DNA from: Saccharofermentans sp.
Lineage (GTDB): Bacteria; Bacillota; Clostridia; Saccharofermentanales; Saccharofermentanaceae
DNA length: 62,243 bases
Assembly: GCA_024688685.1 (NCBI GenBank)
Contig: JAILDX010000021.1
Coordinates: 1 to 62,243 of the forward strand
Direction of reading: 5' to 3'
The translations under genes and the position numbers were made by a program. The notes below the pieces were generated by a model. The model searched no databases. It saw only the letters and a program-made list of their open reading frames with translations, and had not been told where the DNA came from. The first letter of the stretch is position 1; every line of letters starts with the position of its first letter. This document shows, one piece after another, positions 22,492 through 30,850 of this stretch.

Positions 22492-23536
22492 TACCGCCGC
22501 CCATAACGCATCCGTCATCGTCGTAGAACACGGCTGACTGACCGGGCGCGGGGGCTTTGACGGGTTCATCAAAAATAATAATAAGTGTACCTTCGTCCGT
22601 TATCATCATTGACGCGCTCTGCGCCTTGTGATGGTAGCGGATCTTTACGTTTGACCGTATTTCGTCGCCTGCAGCAGGGGCCGGAATGCTCATAAAGTTC
22701 AGCTCGCCGCACGTTACAGTATTTGCAAAAACCGATGCCTCATCGCACAGCGTTATCTCGTTTTTACCGGCATCGATCTTCTTTACAAAGGCGGGAAATC
22801 CAAGCGCTATGCCGAGACCTTTGCGCTGGCCGACCGTGTAGTTGATGATGCCCTTGTGCTTGCCGAGAACGTTGCCGTCCATGTCGACAAAACTGCCTTC
22901 GCGCACAGACGAAGTGTCAGCGTGCGAATTAATATAATCAGCATAATTCCCGTCGGTCACGAAACATATCTCCTGCGAATCCTTCTTCCCCGCAATATGT
23001 ATCCCGGCTTCTGCAGCGATGGCGCGGACACTCTCTTTATCAAGCCCTCCGAGCGGCATCAGCGTCCTTTTGAGCTGATCCTGTGTCAGCTGATAGAGCA
23101 TGTATGTCTGGTCCTTTTCAGCGTGATCCGCGGTCTTCACGGTGTACCTTCCGTTCTTTTTTAAAACGTGTGCGTAGTGTCCCGTCGCAACGTACTCCGC
23201 CTGCAGCACGTCCGCACGGTAGATCATGTTGTTCCACTTGACGTGGCGGTTGCAGCCGACACACGGGTTGGGCGTCCTGCCCTCCAGATAGTTCCTGATG
23301 AACGGCTCCGTCACATGCTCGCGAAAAGCGTTCTCACAATTCATCACATGGTAGGGGATATCAAGGGTGCGGCACACCTCTCTCGCGTCATCAATCTCAC
23401 AGCACCTGTTGTAACCTTCGTCGGAATTCCAGGTGCGGATGGTCAGACCGATAACTTCATAGCCTTCTTTTTTGAGAAGGTACGCTGCGACCGCGCTGTC
23501 AACACCGCCCGACATTCCGACTACGACTTTTGCCAT
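22478..23536 (-). CDS. mnmA: tRNA-specific 2-thiouridylase MnmA
   Basis: MnmA adenylates and thiolates U34 of tRNA Lys, Glu and Gln, receiving sulfur from a cysteine desulfurase, here probably the neighbouring IscS. The PP-loop VVVGMSGGVDSAVAAYLL is at residues 4-21. The catalytic Cys pair lies in NPCVGCNRHVKW (about 92-103) and DSQEICFVTDGNYADYI (near 195-211). Length 352 is normal. Convergent with iscU and overlapping it by 14 bases without a visible terminator. Confidence 0.94.
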   Translation of the reverse strand: MAKVVVGMSGGVDSAVAAYLLKKEGYEVIGLTIRTWNSDEGYNRCCEIDDAREVCRTLDIPYHVMNCENAFREHVTEPFIRNYLEGRTPNPCVGCNRHVKWNNMIYRADVLQAEYVATGHYAHVLKKNGRYTVKTADHAEKDQTYMLYQLTQDQLKRTLMPLGGLDKESVRAIAAEAGIHIAGKKDSQEICFVTDGNYADYINSHADTSSVREGSFVDMDGNVLGKHKGIINYTVGQRKGLGIALGFPAFVKKIDAGKNEITLCDEASVFANTVTCGELNFMSIPAPAAGDEIRSNVKIRYHHKAQSASMMITDEGTLIIIFDEPVKAPAPGQSAVFYDDDGCVMGGGIILS

Positions 23537-23592
23537 TTTTACACTCCTGTGTCTGTTTTATATAACTATAACAGACGCACTCTCATTTGCGG

Positions 23593-23598
23593 TATAAT
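23593..23598 (+). promoter_or_regulatory. TATAAT only six bases before a start codon
   Basis: TATAAT ends at 23598 and the ATG is at 23605, so transcription should begin at or next to the A of the ATG. This suggests a leaderless mRNA, although AAAGG at 23600-23604 also precedes it. No good -35 is seen. Confidence 0.4.
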
Positions 23599-23604
23599 AA
23601 AAGG

Positions 23605-23925
23605 ATGAAACCTGTTCTTTCAGTTATCATTCCGGCATATAATTGCGAATCATATATCAGGGAATGCCTGGATTCTGTTCTTGCGCAGCAGAGAGACGAT
23701 GTTGAGATCGTTGCCGTCGATGATGGTTCGACTGACGGGACTTTAGCTATCCTCAATGAATACAGATTTGATAAAAGGATCAAGGTCGTGGAGGTCCCTC
23801 ATAAGGGCGCTTCCGGCGCGCGCAATACCGGCATGGAGAATGCGGAAGGCAAATACATATCTTTTCTCGACTGCGATGACAAGCTCCAGAAGGGTTTCCT
23901 TAAAGAGAAATCGAGCTGGCCGTGA
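23605..23925 (+). pseudogene. Truncated family 2 glycosyltransferase
   Basis: The reading frame gives the first ~100 residues of a GT-A fold: PVLSVIIPAYNCESYIRECL, IVAVDDGSTDGTLAIL (nucleotide-binding Asp), GASGARNTGM and ISFLDCDDK (the D-x-D motif), and then stops at KEKSSWP. A complete GT2 domain needs about 100 more residues with the acceptor site, so this is probably a remnant left by a deletion that joined it to the YdcF-like gene. The stop overlaps the next frame by 4 bases. I cannot exclude that the short protein is made. Confidence 0.7.
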
Positions 23926-24503
23926 AGAGGTTTGACAGCCATCCCGAGGAGGAGGCCGAGAACCTCCCGCTGATCAACGAGTACGTGTTTGGCAAAGCTG
24001 AGCCGTACGATGCGAAAGACATCGACGTGATAATCGTCCTTGGCAGCAGGAACTGCTCGTACAGAGTGAAGAAGGGCTATACCGTCTGGAAGGAGAATCC
24101 GGAGATCAAGATGATCCTGAGCGGCGGCAACATTCACGTTGACGGCAAGCTTACCGGGGCGGAGTTTATGGCGGAGTTCCTGAGGCGCAATAATGTGCCC
24201 GGATCGAAGATCTTCGTCGAGAACAGAGCTCAGTATACAAAGCAGAATCTGGACCTCACGTCCGGCATTGTCAGACAGATCGAGAGACGGGAAGAGAAGG
24301 AGCAGCGCGTGGCGGTAGTCACAGCGGGATTCCATATGAACAGGGTTAATCTGATGGCGAAGGACCTGAATTTCCTTAACGGCCGTCCGGTTACGTGGAT
24401 ACAGGCGTACGGTCCGAACACGGCGAAAGATAACTGGTACAAGTCGCCGTCCAGCATATCTATAGTGATGGACGAGATGCGTAAGACGATCGTGCTCGGT
24501 TGA
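23922..24503 (+). CDS. YdcF/SanA-like DUF218 protein
   Basis: The 193 residues match the DUF218 (ElyC/SanA/YdcF) fold: VIIVLGSRNCSYRVKKGYTV, KMILSGGNIHVDGKLTGAEF, FVENRAQYTKQNLDL and VAVVTAGFHMNRVNLMAKDL. Family members act in envelope biogenesis or bind S-adenosylmethionine, with no agreed reaction. The start used is GTG at 23922, overlapping the stop of the half glycosyltransferase. In other genomes a GT2 domain and this domain may be one polypeptide; here a deletion or frameshift separates them. There is no signal peptide of its own. Confidence 0.7.
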   Translation: MKRFDSHPEEEAENLPLINEYVFGKAEPYDAKDIDVIIVLGSRNCSYRVKKGYTVWKENPEIKMILSGGNIHVDGKLTGAEFMAEFLRRNNVPGSKIFVENRAQYTKQNLDLTSGIVRQIERREEKEQRVAVVTAGFHMNRVNLMAKDLNFLNGRPVTWIQAYGPNTAKDNWYKSPSSISIVMDEMRKTIVLG

Positions 24504-24555
24504 CTTTAAATATAAATATAGTATTGTTACAACATACTCATAAGGGAGGTAAATT

Positions 24556-26010
24556 ATGAACAAGGTAATGAAAAGAACATTGTCCTCAGTTCTGGCCGTC
24601 GGTATGACGATCGGATGTCTCGCCGCTTGTACCGAGAAGAATTCGCTCGGCGGAACGCAGGACGTTCAGTACACTATCGACAATATCCGTCAGTATTGTG
24701 TCGGTGTTGACGAGCCCGTAGCGATGGAAGACGGCACAGAGAAAGTGCTTATCAATTTCGACAACGCGGCAACAACGCCTGCTTTCCAGCCCGTCATGGA
24801 CGAGGTCAACGCAAAGCTCGAGACATACGGCTCCATCGGAAGAGGTTTCTCTGCAAAATCAAACATCTCCACGGAGATCTACCAGAACACACGTGACAAG
24901 GTGCTCCAGTTCCTCGGCATCGATCCCGAGACAAATACGGACTACACCTGCATCTACGTAAACAACACAACAGACGGCTTGAACAAGCTCGCATCCGCGC
25001 TCGTTGAGAGCGAAGACGACATCGTTCTCGCAACACGTATCGAGCACCACGCAAACGACCTTTCCTGGCGTGAGAGATGCCACGTCATCTATGCAGAAGT
25101 TGACGATCAGGGCCGTGTAAGATACGACGAGATCGAGAGACTCCTCAACGAGAATCCCGGCGTTAAGTACGTTACGATCACAGCCGCATCCAACGTTACA
25201 GGTTACGTTACAGACGTTCACCGCGTAGCAAAAATGGCTCACGAGCACGGCGCAAAGATCATCGTTGACGGTGCGCAGATCGTTGCACACAGAGCATTCT
25301 CCATGATCGGCGACACGCCCGATGAGAACATCGACTTTATCGTTTTCTCCGCACATAAGATGTATTCACCTTACGGCGGCGGCGCGATCGTCGGACTCAC
25401 ATCAGTCCTCAACGAGCATATGCCTCAGTTCTACGGCGGCGGTATCGTTGACATCGTAAGAGATACAGAAGTAACCTGGAAAGAGGCTCCTGATCTTTAC
25501 GAGGCAGGTTCACCGAACTATCCCGGCGTAGTCGGCCTCGGCAAAGCTATCGACATTCTGCAGCAGGTTGGTTTTGACAATATCCAGTCACACGAGCAGG
25601 CTCTGATCCGCAGACTGATCGACGGACTCCTTGAGATGGAGAACGTCACAGTTTACGGCGATACTTCTGATATCAGTGACAGAGTCGGCGTTGTAACGTT
25701 CAATTTTTCCGACATCAACTCCTACTATTTTGCACAGGAGCTCGCAAACCGCGGCGTCGCAACAAGACGTGGTGCTTTCTGCGCACACCCCTACGTTTGG
25801 AGAATGATGGGCTACTCAGATGAAGACGTAATCGGCTTCGAGGGCTGTGTCGACATAAAGACGCCCGGCATGATCCGCGCAAGCTTTGGTATTTACAATA
25901 CTGAAGAAGAAGTTGACCAGTTCCTGCAGATCGTTCGCGAAACACGTCAGTATCTGCTCGACAATAACGTGGCCGATTGGGGCACGGGAGATATTCCGTC
26001 GATTTATTGA
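24556..26010 (+). CDS. Lipoprotein with a class V aminotransferase / cysteine desulfurase (SufS-like) domain
   Basis: The N-terminus is a clear lipoprotein signal peptide: KVMKRTL, a hydrophobic core and the lipobox LAAC (Cys 25), followed by a polar linker. The 460-residue mature part is a full fold-type I PLP enzyme: FDNAATTPAFQPVMDE, NNTTDGLNKLASAL, ATRIEHHANDLSWR, VDGAQIVAHRAF (PLP Asp and Gln), FSAHKMYSPYGGGAI (PLP Lys near 267) and RRGAFCAHPYV with a Cys near 409 at the desulfurase position. All catalytic residues look present. Export of a PLP-dependent desulfurase homologue is unusual, since the cofactor is cytosolic. GGGAGGT precedes the ATG; a terminator follows at 26051. Substrate unknown. 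Confidence 0.85.
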   Translation: MNKVMKRTLSSVLAVGMTIGCLAACTEKNSLGGTQDVQYTIDNIRQYCVGVDEPVAMEDGTEKVLINFDNAATTPAFQPVMDEVNAKLETYGSIGRGFSAKSNISTEIYQNTRDKVLQFLGIDPETNTDYTCIYVNNTTDGLNKLASALVESEDDIVLATRIEHHANDLSWRERCHVIYAEVDDQGRVRYDEIERLLNENPGVKYVTITAASNVTGYVTDVHRVAKMAHEHGAKIIVDGAQIVAHRAFSMIGDTPDENIDFIVFSAHKMYSPYGGGAIVGLTSVLNEHMPQFYGGGIVDIVRDTEVTWKEAPDLYEAGSPNYPGVVGLGKAIDILQQVGFDNIQSHEQALIRRLIDGLLEMENVTVYGDTSDISDRVGVVTFNFSDINSYYFAQELANRGVATRRGAFCAHPYVWRMMGYSDEDVIGFEGCVDIKTPGMIRASFGIYNTEEEVDQFLQIVRETRQYLLDNNVADWGTGDIPSIY

Positions 26011-26050
26011 TTTGACGGTTTAGTATAGTATAGTTAAGCAGGTTTAATGG

Positions 26051-26084
26051 CCGCCCGCGTGTTGAGTGCGCGGGCGGTTTTTTT
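26051..26084 (+). terminator. Intrinsic terminator after the lipoprotein desulfurase gene
   Basis: CCGCCCGCG (26051-26059) pairs with CGCGGGCGG (26069-26077), followed by seven T. Confidence 0.85.
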
Positions 26085-26236
26085 GCGGGGAGCGGATGGG
26101 CGAGCGGGTTGGCGAGTGAGCGCGGTGACGCAGGCGGGAGCGGCTGGAACGCAGGCTGGAGCGGCTTGGCGAGCGAGCGCTGCCCGGCCGGTGTTGGTAC
26201 GGCCCGGCTGCGCAAGCGCGGTGCTATTTTCTGTTG
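26085..26236. repeat. GC-rich spacer with short direct repeats
   Basis: No gene accepted. The stretch repeats GGAGCGG (three times), TTGGCGAG (twice) and ACGCAGGC (twice) within about 110 bases and is far richer in GC than the flanks. Open frames through it look like chance. Confidence 0.45.
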
Positions 26237-26261
26237 AAAATCCGACTCAGGTCGGATTTTT
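26237..26261 (+). terminator. Hairpin AAAATCCGAC/GTCGGATTTT
   Basis: A perfect 10 bp stem (26237-26246 with 26251-26260) with loop TCAG and T-rich end. It can work on either strand because both flanks are A/T runs. It sits before the sigma-factor gene. Confidence 0.6.
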
Positions 26262-26452
26262 GACTGAAAAATCGAGAATTTGGGCGTGATTTTGTCTTTT
26301 TTATAGAAAAACTGAGTTTGAAGCGCCGTTGATCTAATTTTGCCTACTTAATGCGCCATGGAATCTTTTTCGAGAAATTGATGTAAAGCGAATGAACAAA
26401 TCCGGAATTGCTGTTGTCTTTTCAAGGTAAACGAACAAAGGAGATCCCTGAC

Positions 26453-27298
26453 ATGAAAAAAGAGAAGACAAATGTTGAGAACGCTGTAAACGAGAATGAG
26501 ACTGCTTTTGTGCCGGAGTATTATTTCCCGGAAGATACGGAGCTGCTGTCATTTGAGCAGGAGCAGGAGCTCTTTAAGGCGCTGGAGGCGGGCGATGAGT
26601 CGGCGAAGGCGACGCTGGTGGAGCATAATATGCGCCTGGCGAGGTATGTGGCATCCAAGTTTACGGACAACGAAGATGACCTGCAGGACCTCATGAATGA
26701 GGGCGTTATTGGCATGATGCATGCCATCGATATGTTCGATTACAAGCGCGGGTATAAGTTCAGCACTTATGCGGTGCACTGGATCAGGCAGTCTGTGACC
26801 AGGTATATTTCGGATAATGGGCGCACGATCCGTCTGCCTGTGCATGTGAACGAGAAGATCAGCAAGATCAATAAGTTCAGGACGGCTTTCACGGCCGAGA
26901 ACGGCATGGAGCCGACGACCGGGGAGATCGCGGAAGCTCTCGGAATGAAGCGCGATCAGGTCGCATTCTTTATTGAGCTGTCGAGGGATATTACGTCGCT
27001 CGATAAGCCGGTCGGGGACGAAGATGCGACGCTCGGCGATTTTGTTTCGTCGAATAAGCCCGGCCCGGAGCAGGATGCGGAGTCGAGAGATATCACGAGG
27101 CGCGTTCGTGCGGCGATCGACGAGGCGCTCACCGACAAGGAGGCCTTTGTCATCAGGCAGAGGTACGGCCTGATCGATGGCGAGAAGCACACGCTCGACG
27201 AGATCGGCAGGCAGATGAATATCACCAGAGAGCGTGTGCGCCAGATCGAGGCGACTGCGCTCGGGCGTCTCAAGAGGACGCTGGGCGACGCGGCCTGA
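26453..27298 (+). CDS. RNA polymerase sigma-70 family factor, group 2-like
   Basis: 281 residues with regions 1.2 to 4 and no region 1.1. Region 2: EHNMRLARYVASKFTDNEDD, LQDLMNEGVIGMMHAIDMFD, and the -10 recognition helix GYKFSTYAVHWIRQSVTRYI. Region 3 lies at about 150-180. Region 4.2 has TLDEIGRQMNITRERVRQIE, the classical -35 helix. It resembles RpoD/SigA more than sporulation sigmas, so an alternative vegetative or stress factor is likely. AAAGGAG at 26438-26444 selects the ATG at 26453. The protein starts with an acidic 35-residue segment in place of region 1.1. Confidence 0.9.
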   Translation: MKKEKTNVENAVNENETAFVPEYYFPEDTELLSFEQEQELFKALEAGDESAKATLVEHNMRLARYVASKFTDNEDDLQDLMNEGVIGMMHAIDMFDYKRGYKFSTYAVHWIRQSVTRYISDNGRTIRLPVHVNEKISKINKFRTAFTAENGMEPTTGEIAEALGMKRDQVAFFIELSRDITSLDKPVGDEDATLGDFVSSNKPGPEQDAESRDITRRVRAAIDEALTDKEAFVIRQRYGLIDGEKHTLDEIGRQMNITRERVRQIEATALGRLKRTLGDAA

Positions 27299-27461
27299 GC
27301 CGGCGGCGGTATAGCGGCCTGAGTTTATTAGTGGAGTAATGTGATAGAATAGCTCTGGGAGATGCGGGCGGGGCCCGGCAGCATGCTGAGCCCCCGGTCC
27401 GCTTGCGGCGGGTCGACTTGTAAAAAAGTTCCGCCCGCAATCAACAGGAGCGAGGTGTCTG

Positions 27462-28184
27462 GTGCAAAAATCTGACTGGGAGCGGTTCTATACAGCGGAG
27501 CTGAGAAGTTTCGTTGATGAGGAATACAGTAATCATACGTGCTTTCCGCCGCGTGAGAAGATCTTTAATGCGCTGGAGATGTGCTCCGGGGATTGCCGCG
27601 CGGGCGGCGATCCCGGGGGATCCGCCGGCGGGGACGCTTGCGGCAGCGCCGGCAGTGCCACTGCTAAAGCCGCCGCACCAACCCAAGTCAAATGCGTCAT
27701 CCTCGGGCAGGACCCGTACCATGATGACGGGCAGGCGATGGGGCTTGCGTTCTCTGTTCCATCAGGCGTTAAACTCCCGCCATCCCTTCGTAATATATAC
27801 AAAGAAATCGGACTTGAGCTGGACAGATCGACTCAAAATTGCGACGGGGACCTGACCAGCTGGGCTATGCAGGGCGTGTTGCTCCTGAACTCGGTGCTCA
27901 CTGTGCGGGCTCACGCGCCCGGGTCACATAGGGGACACGGTTGGGAAGAGTTTACGGATAACGTGATCAGGCTGCTGGACGAGGATGTTTCGCCCAAGGT
28001 TTTTATGCTTTGGGGGAGCGATGCCATCAAAAAGAAGAAGCTGATCACTAATGAGAGGCATCTTGTGCTGACTGCGGCGCACCCTTCTCCCTTGTCGGCG
28101 TACAGGGGGTTCTTCGGGTGCGGGCATTTCGCAAAGTGCAATGAATACTTGGTTTGTAACGGTGTTACACCAATAGAATGGTGA
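27462..28184 (+). CDS. ung: Uracil-DNA glycosylase with a Gly/Ala-rich insertion
   Basis: Family I uracil-DNA glycosylase removes uracil from DNA. The motifs are intact: ILGQDPYHDDGQA (catalytic Asp), GVLLLNSVLTV, VFMLWGSDA and the Leu loop AAHPSPLSAYRGFFGCGHF. Between residues 44 and 75, right before the first catalytic motif, is a segment of Gly, Ala, Ser and Cys absent from typical UNG. Its DNA (about 27585-27670) is a GC-rich inverted repeat, so it looks like an in-frame insertion of a palindromic element. The GTG at 27462 is the best start (AGGAG at 27446-27450, GAGG at 27452-27455). The leader before it contains another GC-rich inverted repeat (27362-27441). Confidence 0.9.
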   Translation: MQKSDWERFYTAELRSFVDEEYSNHTCFPPREKIFNALEMCSGDCRAGGDPGGSAGGDACGSAGSATAKAAAPTQVKCVILGQDPYHDDGQAMGLAFSVPSGVKLPPSLRNIYKEIGLELDRSTQNCDGDLTSWAMQGVLLLNSVLTVRAHAPGSHRGHGWEEFTDNVIRLLDEDVSPKVFMLWGSDAIKKKKLITNERHLVLTAAHPSPLSAYRGFFGCGHFAKCNEYLVCNGVTPIEW

Positions 28185-28190
28185 GGAATT

Positions 28191-28754
28191 ATGTTGTTTT
28201 TTACGTCAGATCTGCATTTTGGGCATGACAAGCCGTTCATCTACGGGCCGAGGGGGTTCGCAGATGTTGAGGAGATGGATGAGGCGATCGTCAGGATCTG
28301 GAACGAGACGGTTGCGGACGACGATGATGTGTATGTTCTGGGCGATATCATGCTGATCGACAACGATCTCGGCATCGAGCTGTGGAAGAAGCTGCGCGGC
28401 AGAAAGCATGTGATCATCGGCAATCATGATACGGCGCCGCGCGTCGAGCTGCTCAGGAAGTGCCGGAATACGAAGGTCGTGGGGTATGCCGACCTGATCA
28501 GGTATAAGGGATATTCATTATATGTTTCGCACTACCCGACGATGACGGGGAATTACGACAAGAGCAAGTTTATGAAGAACTGCGTGATCAATGTCTGCGG
28601 GCACACGCATACGGGCGACAAGTTTGCGGATATCGACAAGGGGTGGATCTATCACGTTGACCCCGAGGCGCACGACAACAGGCCGGTTCCGGTCGATCAG
28701 ATAATTGAGGATATGATTGAAAGGCTGGGGGACGTGTCGTCCGCCGAAGAATAA
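28191..28754 (+). CDS. Metallophosphoesterase, small calcineurin-like family
   Basis: 187 residues with FFTSDLHFGHDKPF (D-x-H), VYVLGDIMLID (GD), HVIIGNHDTAPRV (GNHD), YVSHYP and NVCGHTHTGD (GHTH). This is the compact phosphoesterase type often annotated as a phosphohydrolase of unknown substrate. GAGGAA lies before the ATG. It starts six bases after the ung stop, so the two are co-transcribed; a DNA repair link is possible but unproven. Its end faces the convergent AraC gene with a structured repeat between. Confidence 0.88.
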   Translation: MLFFTSDLHFGHDKPFIYGPRGFADVEEMDEAIVRIWNETVADDDDVYVLGDIMLIDNDLGIELWKKLRGRKHVIIGNHDTAPRVELLRKCRNTKVVGYADLIRYKGYSLYVSHYPTMTGNYDKSKFMKNCVINVCGHTHTGDKFADIDKGWIYHVDPEAHDNRPVPVDQIIEDMIERLGDVSSAEE

Positions 28755-28788
28755 GTAACTCAGCCCACACCGATTGCAATGCATAGAG

Positions 28789-28857
28789 AAGACCACAAGC
28801 GATTGCGGACTTCCGCAGGTGCATAGCGACGAGGACTGAAGCAATCGTTGTGGTCTT
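28789..28857 (-). repeat. CAGTCCTCG hairpin repeat, copy 4
   Basis: On the minus strand AAGACCACAACGATTGC pairs with GCAATCGCTTGTGGTCTT (28789-28806) in a 17 bp outer stem with one bulge. The core is CAGTCCTCGTCGC and CCTGCGGAAGTCCGC. It fills the gap between two convergent genes. Confidence 0.65.
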
Positions 28858-29749
28858 AGACCGTTGCCCAAGCTTTCCTGTACTCTCTTGGCGACTGCCC
28901 AAACGTCTTCTTAAACGTCTCTGACATATAACTTACCCCGTTAAACCCGGTGAGGCCGGCGATCTCGGAGAGGCTGCCGTTGGTGTTGCGCAGGTACTCG
29001 GCGACCTTGCGCGTTCTCAGGTGGAGCAGGTAGTTGACGGGCGATTCGCCGACGTACTGGTTGAAGAGCTTGTTGCACAGCGATTTGCTGACGTTGCCGC
29101 TCTCGGCGATCTGCTCAAGGGTGATGGGGTTGCGGTATTCCTGCTGAATGAAATACATCATCTGCTTGAACGCGTGCATGTGCGTGTCGGCCAGAGTTTC
29201 GGTCTCGACGAGGCCGATCGTCTTGCTCTGCGCCAGCAGGAGTTCCCATATATCAAAGAATGTTTTTGTAATTAAAAAAGGGTCGTGCCTGATGTCGGGC
29301 AGCTTCATCATGAGGTCGTAGATCTTCTCGGTGTGCTCATTTATCTCACGGAATCTGATATACGACAGATCCGGATTGTTGAGAATTGGCAGCAGCGCCT
29401 GCATCTCAACGGCGACGGACGAGTTGAGGATCGACGGGTCGGCGATGAAGATGACGTATTTGGCGACGGTGTCATCGACGCACATCGTGTAGTGGATGCG
29501 GTTGGCATTTACAAAAATGGTGTCGCCCTCGTGGAGCATGATCGTCTTTCCGTCGACGGAGTAGGCAAGCTTGCCGGATTTGACAGACATCATTTCGATG
29601 TCGGGGTGGTAGTGGGGGACGTTTGCCCAGGTGACTTTCGGGGCGATCCAGCCGTCGTAAATATAAGAGGGAAAGGAAGGATCGTCGTAGTTTACTATCT
29701 CGGAACCGTCATCGTGCTTGACGATAAGACCCATTACTTCGCGTTTCAT
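28856..29749 (-). CDS. AraC-family transcription regulator with cupin sensor domain
   Basis: The N-terminal ~130 residues form a cupin (VPHYHPDIEMMSVKSGKLAY with metal-type His, then GDTIFVNANRIHY). The C-terminal ~100 residues hold two helix-turn-helix units: TLEQIAESGNVSKSLCNKLF and SLSEIAGLTGFNGVSYMSET, followed by FGQSPREYRKAW. Such proteins usually sense a sugar or other small molecule. It is divergent from the ABC exporter operon, which is its most likely target, with about 165 bases of A/T-rich DNA between. The ligand cannot be read from the sequence. Confidence 0.9.
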   Translation of the reverse strand: MKREVMGLIVKHDDGSEIVNYDDPSFPSYIYDGWIAPKVTWANVPHYHPDIEMMSVKSGKLAYSVDGKTIMLHEGDTIFVNANRIHYTMCVDDTVAKYVIFIADPSILNSSVAVEMQALLPILNNPDLSYIRFREINEHTEKIYDLMMKLPDIRHDPFLITKTFFDIWELLLAQSKTIGLVETETLADTHMHAFKQMMYFIQQEYRNPITLEQIAESGNVSKSLCNKLFNQYVGESPVNYLLHLRTRKVAEYLRNTNGSLSEIAGLTGFNGVSYMSETFKKTFGQSPREYRKAWATV

Positions 29750-29914
29750 AACAATATTTACCTCAATGCGTAAAAACTATAACAATATTCCATGGTTGTG
29801 GAAGATAGTTATAAAAATAAGCCAATAAAGCCATATAAATGAACTTATATCAACAATATAATTATAATCGATAAGAAAATCAAGAGCAATTGAGGAGTAA
29901 ACAAGGAGGTTTTT

Positions 29915-30850
29915 ATGTCAGATGAAGCGATTCTCATGAAGGGCGTTTGCAAGGATTTCAAGGTCCTGAACCGCCACGAGGGTCTCAAGGGAAGCATCAA
30001 GGATCTGTTTTCGAGAGACTACAAGACAGTGTCTGCAGTTAAGGATGTATCTCTTACTGTTAATAAGGGTGAGATCGTCGGGTACCTGGGGCCGAACGGC
30101 GCGGGCAAGTCGACGACGATCAAGATGATGACGGGCGTTCTCGAGCCGACTTCGGGCGAGATCCTGGTCAACGGCCTCGTTCCATATAAGGACAGAACGA
30201 AGAACTGCGAGAACATAGGAGTCGTTTTCGGGCAGAGAAGCCAGCTCTGGTGGTCGCTGCCGCTCATCGAATCGTTTAAGCTGCTGCGCGATATCTATAT
30301 GGTTCCGCAGAAAGAGTACGACGACATGATCGCGCTCTACCGCTCGCTGGTCGACATTGAGCCGGTGTTGCACAAGCCCGTGCGCCAGATGTCGCTGGGA
30401 CAGAGGACGCTGAGCGATATCCTTGCGGCATTTCTGCACAATCCGGGCATTGTCTTCCTCGATGAGCCGACCATCGGACTTGATGTTTCGATGAAGTCAA
30501 AGATAAGGGATCTGATCCTCGGCCTCAACAAGGAGAAGCACACGACCGTCATCCTCACGACGCACGATATGGGTGACGTTGACGCGCTCTGCAAGAGGAT
30601 CGTCATCATCGATAAGGGAAGCAAGATCTACGACAACGACATTGATCATCTGAAGTCGTATTTCGGTTCCTACAGAACACTCCGCATGCGCATCGGCGAT
30701 ACATGGGAGGAGCGCCTGATCGACGAGAAGGAGACTGACGTCATGTCGGTCATCGCCGAGACCCAGGCGAAACACAAGATCAAGGACATTCAGCTTCAGG
30801 AGATCTCGACGGAAGAGGTCATCAAGAAGATCTACGAGGGAGGTTCCTAA
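29915..30850 (+). CDS. ABC transporter ATP-binding protein, ABC-2 exporter type (COG4586-like)
   Basis: 311 residues. Walker A LGPNGAGKSTTIKMM (about 60-74), Q-loop VFGQRSQLWW, signature MSLGQRTLSDI, Walker B GIVFLDEPTIGLDV, and the switch His in TTHDMGD. The GQRSQLWW segment is typical of the COG4586 subfamily, whose partners are two ABC-2 permeases of 260-270 residues, as here. A C-terminal ~70-residue extension follows. AAGGAGG supports the start. Export of an antibiotic, polysaccharide or viologen-like compound has been suggested for the family; the substrate is unknown here. Confidence 0.9.
   Translation: MSDEAILMKGVCKDFKVLNRHEGLKGSIKDLFSRDYKTVSAVKDVSLTVNKGEIVGYLGPNGAGKSTTIKMMTGVLEPTSGEILVNGLVPYKDRTKNCENIGVVFGQRSQLWWSLPLIESFKLLRDIYMVPQKEYDDMIALYRSLVDIEPVLHKPVRQMSLGQRTLSDILAAFLHNPGIVFLDEPTIGLDVSMKSKIRDLILGLNKEKHTTVILTTHDMGDVDALCKRIVIIDKGSKIYDNDIDHLKSYFGSYRTLRMRIGDTWEERLIDEKETDVMSVIAETQAKHKIKDIQLQEISTEEVIKKIYEGGS

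Noticed and set aside
26085..26289. An 80-codon frame in the GC-rich spacer after the lipoprotein gene
   Set aside because: It runs through the terminator and simple GC repeats, with no ribosome site or recognisable domain.
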